Source: H2-BAC3 sp045863035 | Lineage (GTDB): Bacteria > Bacteroidota > Ignavibacteria > Ignavibacteriales > Ignavibacteriaceae | DNA: 64,000 bases | Reading direction: 5' to 3' | NCBI GenBank assembly: GCA_045863035.1 | Contig: BTUV01000002.1 | Location: 1-64,000, forward strand | Shown: piece after piece, positions 51,245-59,111 of the stretch | Layout of the letters: each line of letters opens with the position of its first letter | Numbering within the stretch: the stretch's first letter is position 1 | Translations under genes and position numbers: made by a program | Notes under the pieces: model-generated | What the model was told of the DNA's origin: nothing | Seen by the model: the letters and a program-made list of their open reading frames with translations, nothing else | Database searches by the model: none

Positions 51245-52390
51245 TTGCTCGAATTTGTTCTCGAAGCAGAGGATAAAGCAACTAAGGCAAGAGCCGGTTA
51301 CTTTGTCACTGAACACGGTAAGGTACATACCCCGATTTTTATGCCGGTGGGGACTCAGGCAACTGTAAAAGCAGTCAGCAACCGGAATCTTGAAGAAGAT
51401 ATAAACGCTGAAATCATTTTGGGAAACACCTACCATTTGTACCTCAGACCGGGGACGGATGTTCTGCAAAAGTTTGGCGGAATGAGAGGGCTGATGAACT
51501 GGAAACGACCGATTCTAACCGATAGCGGTGGTTTTCAGGTTTTTAGTCTTGCTACTCTCAGGAAGATTACCCGTGAGGGAGTAACGTTTAAGTCCCATAT
51601 TGACGGGTCTAAACATTTTTTCACTCCCGAATCAGTAATTGGCATACAAAGGGCAATCGGCTCTGATATTATGATGGTGCTTGATGAATGTACTCCTTAT
51701 CCATGTGAGTATAATTACGCAAAAAAATCAACCGATTTAACTTCGGCCTGGGCGCTGCGTAATTTTGATGCGTTTCAGAGAACTGAAGGGCTTTATGGTC
51801 ATAAGCAGCATCTTTTTGGTATTATACAGGGCAGTACTTATAAAGATTTACGGGAGCAGAGTGCAAAAGAAATTACTGATATCCCTTTTGACGGATATGC
51901 TATTGGAGGGCTGGCCGTCGGTGAACCAACCCGGCAGATGTATGAAATGGTGGATTTTACCACTGACTTTATGCCTGCAAGCAGACCCCGATATCTGATG
52001 GGTGTCGGCAGGCCTGAGAATCTCCTTGAAGCAATTGAAAGGGGGGTAGATATGTTTGATTGTGTGATGCCAACGCGCAACGCAAGAAATGCATATCTTT
52101 TTACGAGCAGGGGTATCATACAGATGAAAAATGCAAGGTTTAAGGATGACCCTGAGCCGCTTGATGCTGAATGTCATTGTTACACCTGCAGAAATTTTTC
52201 GAGAGCATATCTCAGGCATCTTTTTACAGCCAAAGAGCTGCTCGCGTACGAACTGGCGTCAGTGCATAATTTAAGTTTTTATTTAGCGCTTGTCCGCGCA
52301 GCACGGCAAAATATCCTTGCCGGAACCTATAAAGAATGGAAGACGCGGAAAGCAACGATTGTATCAGGTTTTTATAACAATAATCATTAA
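51245..52390 (+). CDS. tgt: Queuine tRNA-ribosyltransferase (TGT)
   Basis: 381 residues from TTG at 51245; no ATG fits the conserved start. Active-site segments are DSGGFQVFSLA (first Asp), VGEPTRQMYEMVD and DCVMPTRNARNAYLFTSRG (nucleophile Asp). The zinc site is CHCYTCRNFSRAYLRHLF. It exchanges guanine 34 for preQ1 in GUN tRNAs. It precedes yajC, an arrangement known in many bacteria. The 72-bp upstream gap contains TAACTTTA with a TTG about 20 bp upstream, a weak promoter match. Confidence 0.95.
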   Translation: MLEFVLEAEDKATKARAGYFVTEHGKVHTPIFMPVGTQATVKAVSNRNLEEDINAEIILGNTYHLYLRPGTDVLQKFGGMRGLMNWKRPILTDSGGFQVFSLATLRKITREGVTFKSHIDGSKHFFTPESVIGIQRAIGSDIMMVLDECTPYPCEYNYAKKSTDLTSAWALRNFDAFQRTEGLYGHKQHLFGIIQGSTYKDLREQSAKEITDIPFDGYAIGGLAVGEPTRQMYEMVDFTTDFMPASRPRYLMGVGRPENLLEAIERGVDMFDCVMPTRNARNAYLFTSRGIIQMKNARFKDDPEPLDAECHCYTCRNFSRAYLRHLFTAKELLAYELASVHNLSFYLALVRAARQNILAGTYKEWKTRKATIVSGFYNNNH

Positions 52391-52402
52391 GGTATATATT
52401 AC

Positions 52403-52702
52403 ATGAAAATACTTATAGCCCAGCAGGCACAGGATCCAACAGGCAACCTTATCAGCACCATCGTGATGTTTGGTGCCATATTTGCAATTTTTTATTTCAT
52501 GGTTATGAGACCGCAGCAGAAAAGAGCAAAAGAAAGAGAAAAGATGCTTTCAAACGTTCAGAAAGGTGATAAAGTTGTTACCAGCGGCGGGCTTCACGGA
52601 ACCATCGCCGGTATGGAAGACAACATCATCATTCTGCAGGTCAGTGATAATGTAAAGCTGAAATTTGAAAAAGCAGCTATTACAACAGTTATTAGCAAAT
52701 AA
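52403..52702 (+). CDS. yajC: Preprotein translocase subunit YajC
   Basis: 99 residues. One N-terminal TM (about 18-38, STIVMFGAIFAIFYFMVMRPQQKRAKEREKML split across the membrane exit) and the small cytoplasmic domain VQKGDKVVTSGGLHGTIAGMEDNIIILQVSDNVKLKFEKAAI. It associates with SecDF, which is not in the window. 12 bp after tgt. Confidence 0.93.
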   Translation: MKILIAQQAQDPTGNLISTIVMFGAIFAIFYFMVMRPQQKRAKEREKMLSNVQKGDKVVTSGGLHGTIAGMEDNIIILQVSDNVKLKFEKAAITTVISK

Positions 52703-52716
52703 TATCCCGGTATATC

Positions 52717-53937
52717 ATGTTCAGCAGTATTGAAGAAGCGATTGAAGATTTACGGTCAGGAAAAACTATTATCATTATTGATGATGAAGACCGCGAAAAT
52801 GAGGGAGATTTTGTCTGTGCTGCTGAACTAATTACTCCTGAAATTGTAAATTTCATGATAACCGAGGGGAAGGGTCTTCTTTGTGTGGCGGCTGCAGATA
52901 CCGTCCTGGACAGCATTGGCATTCCGCTTATGGTCGGAAGTAACTCTGCACTGCATGGTACTCAGTTCACAGTTTCTGTTGATGTTAAGAAAAATACGAC
53001 AACCGGTATCTCATCGGCTGATCGCGCATTGACGATAAAAAAGCTTGCTGATCCGTCAGCTACCAGAGAAGATTTTGGCATACCAGGTCATATATTCCCT
53101 TTGAGGGCAGCCGGTTACGGAGTCCTTAAAAGAGCGGGTCATACAGAGGCCGTTGTTGATCTTTGCCGGCTTGCCGGTCTTCAGCCGGTTGGCGCGCTTT
53201 GTGAAGTGTTAAAGGCCGATGGCTCAATGGCCAGAACTCCGGAATTGATGAATCTTGCTGAGAAGCATAAATTAAAAGTTGTGACCGTTCATCAGTTGTT
53301 TGAATACCGCCTGAGAACTGAATCAATCATCAGGAAATTGCTTGATATAAAACTGCCAACTGAATTTGGTACTTTTCAGGTTCATCTGTATAAATCACTT
53401 CTGGAAGAACGTGAGCATCTTGCATTTGTAAAGGGTAATATATCAGGCAGTGAACCGGTTCTCACACGCATTCACTCGGAATGTCTTACCGGCGATGTTT
53501 TTCATTCGATGAAATGCGACTGCCAGCAGCAGCTACAAAAATCATTTGATGTTATCAATGAGACTGGCAGAGGTATTCTTATCTATTTGCGTCAGGAGGG
53601 GAGGGGGATTGGGCTTGTTAATAAACTTCTTGCCTACAAATTGCAGGAGGAAGGTAAAGATACTGTTGAAGCAAATCTTGCATTAGGATTCAAAGCTGAT
53701 GAAAGGAATTATGCTTCTGCCGCACAGATACTTAAAGAACTCGGTGTCAAGAGTGTTGATCTTCTGACAAACAACCCCGATAAGATAAAAGCATTGCAAA
53801 AGTTTGATTTGAATCTTCATAAGAGAATTCCGCTTGAGATAGTGCCTAATTCAGTGAATATTAACTATCTGCGCACAAAAAGGGATAAGATGGGTCATTT
53901 ACTATTACAGGAAGAATTCCAGGATAAAACAACATGA
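52717..53937 (+). CDS. ribBA: Bifunctional DHBP synthase/GTP cyclohydrolase II
   Basis: 406 residues. N-terminal DHBP synthase (about 1-200): DDEDRENEGDFVCAAE, ALHGTQFTVSVD, GHIFPLRAA, GHTEAVVDL. C-terminal GTP cyclohydrolase II (about 205-400): RIHSECLTGDVFHSMKCDC (zinc Cys), RQEGRGIGL, NNPDKIKAL. Both make riboflavin precursors, from ribulose-5-phosphate and GTP. It overlaps the nfeD gene by 4 bp. No FMN riboswitch was seen upstream. Confidence 0.95.
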   Translation: MFSSIEEAIEDLRSGKTIIIIDDEDRENEGDFVCAAELITPEIVNFMITEGKGLLCVAAADTVLDSIGIPLMVGSNSALHGTQFTVSVDVKKNTTTGISSADRALTIKKLADPSATREDFGIPGHIFPLRAAGYGVLKRAGHTEAVVDLCRLAGLQPVGALCEVLKADGSMARTPELMNLAEKHKLKVVTVHQLFEYRLRTESIIRKLLDIKLPTEFGTFQVHLYKSLLEEREHLAFVKGNISGSEPVLTRIHSECLTGDVFHSMKCDCQQQLQKSFDVINETGRGILIYLRQEGRGIGLVNKLLAYKLQEEGKDTVEANLALGFKADERNYASAAQILKELGVKSVDLLTNNPDKIKALQKFDLNLHKRIPLEIVPNSVNINYLRTKRDKMGHLLLQEEFQDKTT

Positions 53938-55250
53938 AAAAGTTATTGGTGTTCTTTTTTGCGCTTCTGTTTTCAGTTGCAGTATTCCCTCAAAAGAAAA
54001 AAGTGATGGTTGCCAAAATTGATGGCACGATTGATCTTGGGCTTGCGCCGTTTGTTTCGAGGGTTATTAATGAAGCAGAAGAAAAGAAATATGATGCAGT
54101 AATATTTGAAATTAACACCTTCGGAGGAAGGGTTGACGCTGCAACACAGATTAAAGATGCAATTGTTGAAAGCAACGTTCTGACCATTGCGTTTATCAAT
54201 AAAAGAGCAATCTCAGCAGGCGCCTTAATCTCGATTTCCTGTAAAAAAATTGTTATGGCTAAGGGGTCTTCAATCGGCGCTTCAACTGTAGTTGATGAGG
54301 GGGGAAATAAAGTTTCAGAAAAATATCAGTCATATATGCGCGGTGAAATGCGGGCAACTGCAGAGCGTAACGGCAGGCGAACAGATATAGCTGAAGGGAT
54401 GGTTGATGAAAGGGTTGTTGTTGAAGGACTGATTGACAGCACAAAATTAATAACACTCACGACTGAAGAGGCAACCGAGTGGGGTTATTGCGACACAGTG
54501 GCAAATAATTTGAAAGAGGTTTTAGCTGCCTTCAATCTAAAAGGCGCGGAGATAACTTACGCTTCAGCCAACTGGGCAGAAGAGGTTGTCAGATTTATCA
54601 ATAACCCGGTTATATCTTCTTTGCTTATCATGCTCGGTCTTGTTGGTCTTTTTACTGAAATAAAAACGCCCGGCTGGGGTATTGCCGGCACTATCGGGAT
54701 ACTCGCGCTTGCGGTTTTTTTCGGTACCTCATTTATCCTTCAGCTCGCGAGCAGTATAGAAATAATTTTATTTATCGTAGGTGTTATTCTATTAGCGCTT
54801 GAGATTTTTGTGGTCCCCGGTTTCGGTTTCACCGGAATCGGCGGTATTGTTTTAATTATCGGTTCGATATTCTTCTCATTGTTTGACGGAGAAGGGTATT
54901 ATGACTGGGACATACTTAATATGGCAATTATTCAGCTTGCAGCAGCACTCTTTGGCGGATTGATCCTTATTATACTACTCTTTAAATATCTGCCGAAGTC
55001 AAAAACTTTTGATCAATTCGTACATCATATTGAAGAAAATGCTGATAAAGGATTCACCTCAGGAGGCGATTACACACACCTGGTTGGTATGGAGGCGGTC
55101 ACTGTAACTGACCACAGACCTGCCGGAGCAATTAAAATAGGTGAAGATAAATTTGATTCTATTTCGGATGGTGAGTTTATTGAAAAAAATAAAGCGGTAA
55201 AGGTGATCAGGACCGAAGGGGTAAAAATTGTAATAAAGATTATTGAATAA
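53934..55250 (+). CDS. NfeD-family membrane protein with ClpP-like protease domain
   Basis: 438 residues. Signal peptide (1-20), then a ClpP/SppA-like domain (about 25-215) with the candidate nucleophile Ser94 in RAISAGALIS. By eye, the catalytic Lys of the archaeal 1510-N protease aligns with Arg140. Four TM helices (about 220-360: VISSLLIMLGLVGLFTEI, GIAGTIGILALAVFFGTS and two more) are followed by a C-terminal NfeD OB-like domain. Homologues work with stomatins/flotillins in membrane quality control; no partner is adjacent. Confidence 0.87.
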   Translation: MKKLLVFFFALLFSVAVFPQKKKVMVAKIDGTIDLGLAPFVSRVINEAEEKKYDAVIFEINTFGGRVDAATQIKDAIVESNVLTIAFINKRAISAGALISISCKKIVMAKGSSIGASTVVDEGGNKVSEKYQSYMRGEMRATAERNGRRTDIAEGMVDERVVVEGLIDSTKLITLTTEEATEWGYCDTVANNLKEVLAAFNLKGAEITYASANWAEEVVRFINNPVISSLLIMLGLVGLFTEIKTPGWGIAGTIGILALAVFFGTSFILQLASSIEIILFIVGVILLALEIFVVPGFGFTGIGGIVLIIGSIFFSLFDGEGYYDWDILNMAIIQLAAALFGGLILIILLFKYLPKSKTFDQFVHHIEENADKGFTSGGDYTHLVGMEAVTVTDHRPAGAIKIGEDKFDSISDGEFIEKNKAVKVIRTEGVKIVIKIIE

Positions 55251-55266
55251 ACATCCCGACTAAGAG

Positions 55267-55305
55267 AAAAGCCCCTTCAATCCAGCGCGGAGTGAAGGGG
55301 CTTTT
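55267..55305. terminator. Bidirectional terminator
   Basis: AAAAGCCCCTTCA (55267-55279) pairs perfectly with TGAAGGGGCTTTT (55293-55305), giving a 13-bp stem with a 13-base loop, A-run on one side and T-run on the other. It lies between convergent nfeD and the minus-strand lipoprotein gene and should end both transcripts. Confidence 0.88.
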
Positions 55306-55324
55306 TCATTTTAAGGATATTATT

Positions 55325-56386
55325 CTATTTCAATAGCTGCAGAAAATTTGTGGTTTTAGTACTCTGCTTTCTCTTTGCGCTGCTGAACGGAGCACCGGGA
55401 GGAGCTTTCATATCCAATTCAACAGTTAGTGTTGTGGTAGTCTTTGATTTTTCAAACACACCCTTGCCTACATTATAATAGAGCTTTCCATTTCCTGAGT
55501 AGCCGGTGTTCTTCATCGAAATACCATTTGCTTTTGCATCGGGTGCAAGTTCAGACTGGCTAATAAGTGTAGCATCAATTACTGCATAAGTCTGATCCCC
55601 GACTTTTTCAAACGATGAAAGTTTGAAACCGTGAGTATTCTGAATAGTGAATATCTGAAAACTTGCTTTTTGCTGCGGGAAATACCAGGTAGAATCTTTA
55701 GCTACTTTAGCTTCCGGGAGTTTTCTGAATAGCTGCATGACAACAGGTCTGAGCGCTCCGTCCGTTATATCCTGAATGAAGTTCTGTTTCTGCTCTGCAT
55801 TAATTGAATCTTTCATTTTGCGCAGATCGAGAACTTTATCGGCAATCTTTGTAGTACGGTAAAGTTCAGCAATATTTCCGCTTTTATCAATGCGGGCATT
55901 AAAAGGGTTGTTAATTAAGGCCTGATACTCAAGAAAGCGTTCTTCGACTGCTGTATCATTTTTTGTACTTGATAAAAACTTGTATTTCTCATCATTAAAA
56001 CTGCCTTCAACGGCAACTTCCTTAAATGTGAAACTCAGCTCCATTGTTTTGTCAGCTTCAAGCTCTTCAACTTTTACTTCAATCAGATAAGAAATCTGCT
56101 GTTTAGCATTCATTGATTGCACAGTGTCAGTCTTCAAAGACTGCGTCTCTTCGGTTATCGATGTCAGCTTGTAAAGGAAAGTATTACCTTTTTGAACATT
56201 ATAGCTCAGCTCAAATTCCGAGAATGAATTATCCGTGACCGGAGTTCCCTTAATTTCGGATGTATCAATTGCAAGAATATCAGAACCTGAGGTTGCAGGA
56301 TCATTCTCCTTTGAGTCGCATCCTGAAATCAAAACGATAAGCGAAAAGACCGCTAAGGAGAGAATAAAATATTTAAATTTAATCAT
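55325..56386 (-). CDS. Lipoprotein of unknown function (DUF6263-like)
   Basis: 353 residues. Lipoprotein signal ILSLAVFSLIVLISGC (Cys about 23). The body contains LSYNVQKGNTFLYKLTSITEETQSLKTD and repeated beta strands, resembling large exported Bacteroidota lipoproteins of the DUF6263 type; this match is from memory and tentative. The C-terminus is basic. Last gene of the long minus-strand operon; its start overlaps the namZ end by 8 bp. Confidence 0.7.
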   Translation of the reverse strand: MIKFKYFILSLAVFSLIVLISGCDSKENDPATSGSDILAIDTSEIKGTPVTDNSFSEFELSYNVQKGNTFLYKLTSITEETQSLKTDTVQSMNAKQQISYLIEVKVEELEADKTMELSFTFKEVAVEGSFNDEKYKFLSSTKNDTAVEERFLEYQALINNPFNARIDKSGNIAELYRTTKIADKVLDLRKMKDSINAEQKQNFIQDITDGALRPVVMQLFRKLPEAKVAKDSTWYFPQQKASFQIFTIQNTHGFKLSSFEKVGDQTYAVIDATLISQSELAPDAKANGISMKNTGYSGNGKLYYNVGKGVFEKSKTTTTLTVELDMKAPPGAPFSSAKRKQSTKTTNFLQLLK

Positions 56387-57650
56387 AGAGGAGGTATCCC
56401 TTTTTAAGGTTATTAAAATTTTCTAATTCCTGCTTCCAGGAGTTATATATATGGTCCGGGTCTTCACCCTTTGTAATCCGTGACTGAAGATCATGTTTCC
56501 CTGAGAGGATGGCAAAACTTCTTTCTCTGAAGGTAAGTTCATCCGGGTGTAATTTACTAATATGATGCAGGATTCTGAGAGTTAAAAGAATCGGGTCTGA
56601 CTGTAAATTTTGTTTTGGAATTATTTTAATACCCTTACACTCAAGGTCTTTGTGTTTCGGTTTTGAAACTGTATTTTCTATTTCAACCGGTGTGAAGGTA
56701 ACTGCTTCAAATGAAATATCCTCGTAGCCATACTTCTTCAATTCTGCAAGCAGAGTCTGATTATCAAGATAAGGCGCACCAAATAACAGGAAAGGGGAGT
56801 AAGTACCGCGCCCTTCGGAAAGATTTGTACCTTCAAAAAGACAGGTGCCCGGATACAACAGTATAGTTTCGGGTGTCATGATGTTTGGTGAAGGTTTAAC
56901 AAAATTTTTTGTTGTGACTGACAGCGGTGCATTATACCGGTAATTTTTCATTTCAATTACCGTAAGGTCAGGATTTTTATCCTTCAGCAGTTCACCCGCG
57001 TAATATTTCGCAAGTTCTCCGATTGACATACCGTGCGCAACCGGAATCGGAGCTATCCCCACGAATGAAGTTAGACCGGTATCTCTCACAGGTCCGAAAC
57101 TTCCCATAAAGGCAATAGGATTTGGTCTGTCGAGTACAATTACCGGAATGTTGTTTTCAGCGCCTGCCTCAATTGTATAGTAGAGAGTGGATATATATGT
57201 GTAAAACCTGGCTCCAACATCCTGAATATCAAAAATCAGCAGGTTAACATTTTTTAGCATCTCTTTCGTTGGTTTTCTATGAGCGCCATAGAGGGAGAAA
57301 ACCGGCACGCCGGTTTTTGCGTCAGTCGAATTATCAATCTTTTCACCCGCTGATGCATCACCCCTGATACCATGCTCTGGACCATAAAGAGTTGTCAGGC
57401 GGGTAAAAGGCGCAAGATTAGAGAGTGAGTCGGCAAGATGTGTGCCGTTTTTAAAAACAGCCGTATGGTTTGTAACCAGACCGATGTTTTTTCCCTGAAG
57501 CAGATTCTTTTTTTCTGAAAGAAGGCGATCGGCGCCTGTCAGAATTTCAGACTCCCGGGCTTCTGAAAAACCGGTCAGTGTTAAAAAAAGAGTAATAAAA
57601 AACAGGGAGCGCGGAAATGCGCGCTCCCTGTATATATTATAATAATTCAT
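56379..57650 (-). CDS. DUF1343/NamZ-family exo-beta-N-acetylmuramidase
   Basis: 423 residues from the ATG at 57650 (MNYYNIYRERAFPRSLFFITLFLTL, a signal peptide); the frame is open to 57788 inside ndk, but those residues lack signal character. Family segments are GLVTNHTAVFKNGTHLADSL, LYGPEHGIRGD, IFDIQDVGARFYTYISTLYY, VLDRPNPI, LFEGTNLSEGRGT and LTFRERSFAILSG. Characterised NamZ releases terminal MurNAc from peptidoglycan fragments during cell-wall recycling. The first 20 codons contain the hairpin at 57602-57631, and the start overlaps the ndk stop by 14 bp. Confidence 0.88.
   Translation of the reverse strand: MNYYNIYRERAFPRSLFFITLFLTLTGFSEARESEILTGADRLLSEKKNLLQGKNIGLVTNHTAVFKNGTHLADSLSNLAPFTRLTTLYGPEHGIRGDASAGEKIDNSTDAKTGVPVFSLYGAHRKPTKEMLKNVNLLIFDIQDVGARFYTYISTLYYTIEAGAENNIPVIVLDRPNPIAFMGSFGPVRDTGLTSFVGIAPIPVAHGMSIGELAKYYAGELLKDKNPDLTVIEMKNYRYNAPLSVTTKNFVKPSPNIMTPETILLYPGTCLFEGTNLSEGRGTYSPFLLFGAPYLDNQTLLAELKKYGYEDISFEAVTFTPVEIENTVSKPKHKDLECKGIKIIPKQNLQSDPILLTLRILHHISKLHPDELTFRERSFAILSGKHDLQSRITKGEDPDHIYNSWKQELENFNNLKKGYLLYD
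57602..57631 (-). terminator. Terminator-like hairpin inside the start of namZ
   Basis: ACAGGGAGCGCG (57602-57613) pairs perfectly with CGCGCTCCCTGT (57620-57631) around a 6-base loop. On the minus strand the hairpin is followed by TTTTTTATT, a classical intrinsic terminator. It begins 6 nt after the ndk stop codon and lies within codons 7-16 of namZ, so it could end ndk transcripts or act as an attenuator. Confidence 0.75.
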
Positions 57651-58053
57651 TACGTGAAAAGAAATGTGAAATTTCAAGTGCAGCGTTTTCATCAGAGTCT
57701 GAGCCATGAATAGCATTTTCAGCTTTTGAACTTGCAAACAGTTTTCTGATAGTGCCTTCATCTGCCTGCGCAGGGTCTGTTGCGCCAATCAGTTTTCTGA
57801 AATCAGCTACTGCATTTTCCTTTTCAAGAGCAATGGGGACAACCGGACCAGAGGTCATGAAATCAACTAATTCACCGTAAAATGGTCTTTCCTTGTGGAC
57901 TTCGTAAAATGCCTGAGCTGATTCCTTACTCAAGCGGACGAGTTTCATTCCTTTAACTTTGAATCCTGCTTCAGTGATCTGAGCTATAATTTTTCCAACA
58001 ACATTTTTTCTGACGCCATCAGGTTTAATAATGGCAAGCGTTTTATTTGACAA
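57637..58053 (-). CDS. ndk: Nucleoside diphosphate kinase
   Basis: 138 residues, normal length. TLAIIKPDGVRKN, phospho-histidine His116 in NAIHGSDS, and RPFYGELVDFMTSGPVV. It transfers phosphate between NTPs and NDPs, including GTP formed by GTP-dependent succinyl-CoA ligase; it sits 18 bp after sucD, a pairing seen in other bacteria. Confidence 0.96.
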   Translation of the reverse strand: MSNKTLAIIKPDGVRKNVVGKIIAQITEAGFKVKGMKLVRLSKESAQAFYEVHKERPFYGELVDFMTSGPVVPIALEKENAVADFRKLIGATDPAQADEGTIRKLFASSKAENAIHGSDSDENAALEISHFFSRNELL

Positions 58054-58071
58054 TGTGATTTTTCCTTTCTT

Positions 58072-59088
58072 CTATTTCTTCTTATTTGTTTTTTTTACAA
58101 TCTTTTTTGCCGCCGGTTTCTTTTTGGGTGCAGCTTTTTTAGCGGGGGCTGCTTTTTTAGCCGGCGCGGCTTTTTTTACCGTGACTGCCTTTTTAGCCGG
58201 AGCCGCTTTTACTGAAAGCGCATCAATTGCTTTTTTCATGGTTACACCCATGTCAGCCGGGCTTTCAACTACTTTGATACCGGCTTTTTTCATAACACTC
58301 ATTTTTTCAGAAGCTGTGCCTTTTCCACCTGAAATTATTGCTCCTGCATGACCCATTCTTCTGCCCGCGGGAGCAGTTCTGCCAGCAATGAATCCGACAA
58401 CGGGTTTTCTAACATGCTTCTTTATATATGCAGCTGCTTCCTCCTCAGCGCTTCCTCCGATTTCACCTATCATAATGATTCCGTGCGTATCAGGGTCCTC
58501 ATTAAAAAGTTTTACGATGTCAGCAAACTTAGAACCGATTACAGGATCTCCGCCAATACCCACACAGGTTGACTGACCCAGACCTACATCTGTTAACTGC
58601 TTAACTGCTTCATAGGTTAATGTTCCGCTTCTTGACACGACACCGATTTTACCTGTTTTGTGTATAAAGCCGGGCATAATGCCAACCTTTGCCTGACCAG
58701 GAGAAATAACGCCCGGACAATTGGGGCCGATAAGAACTACTCCTTTATCTTTTATGCTGTGATATGCTCTTATCATATCAGCAGCGGGAATACCTTCTGT
58801 AATGCAGATGATAACTTTAATGCCTGCACCGGCTGCTTCCATAATGGCATCAGCAGCAAATGGAGGTGGTACAAAAATTACCGAAGTATTTGCTTTTGCA
58901 AATGTTACAGCGTCTTTTACTGTATTATAAACAGGAACACCATTGAAAGTCTCTCCCCCTTTACCTGGGGTAACACCCGCAACAACATTTGTTCCGTAAT
59001 CGACCATTTGTTCAGTATGAAATGAGCCCTCCTGTCCGGTTATACCCTGGACAACAAGGCGGGTTTTTTTATTAACTAATATACTCAT
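58072..59088 (-). CDS. sucD: Succinate-CoA ligase alpha subunit with basic tail
   Basis: 338 residues, against about 290 in relatives. Residues 1-292 are a complete SucD: CoA-binding ITGQEGSFHTEQM, VTPGKGGETFNGVPV, GPNCPGVISPG, and phospho-His247 in RRMGHAGAIISGGKGTA. The last 46 residues (293-338) are KAAPAKKA-type repeats with 19 Lys and many Ala/Pro, like histone H1 tails. Succinyl-CoA ligase makes ATP or GTP in the TCA cycle. sucC is not in the window. The added tail is in frame and followed by a normal stop. Confidence 0.92.
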   Translation of the reverse strand: MSILVNKKTRLVVQGITGQEGSFHTEQMVDYGTNVVAGVTPGKGGETFNGVPVYNTVKDAVTFAKANTSVIFVPPPFAADAIMEAAGAGIKVIICITEGIPAADMIRAYHSIKDKGVVLIGPNCPGVISPGQAKVGIMPGFIHKTGKIGVVSRSGTLTYEAVKQLTDVGLGQSTCVGIGGDPVIGSKFADIVKLFNEDPDTHGIIMIGEIGGSAEEEAAAYIKKHVRKPVVGFIAGRTAPAGRRMGHAGAIISGGKGTASEKMSVMKKAGIKVVESPADMGVTMKKAIDALSVKAAPAKKAVTVKKAAPAKKAAPAKKAAPKKKPAAKKIVKKTNKKK

Positions 59089-59111
59089 TGAGTCCTCTGT
59101 TTAATAGAATC

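Noticed and set aside
57651..57788. 46-residue N-terminal extension of NamZ
   Set aside because: It lies fully inside ndk in another frame and would displace the evident signal peptide beginning at 57650.
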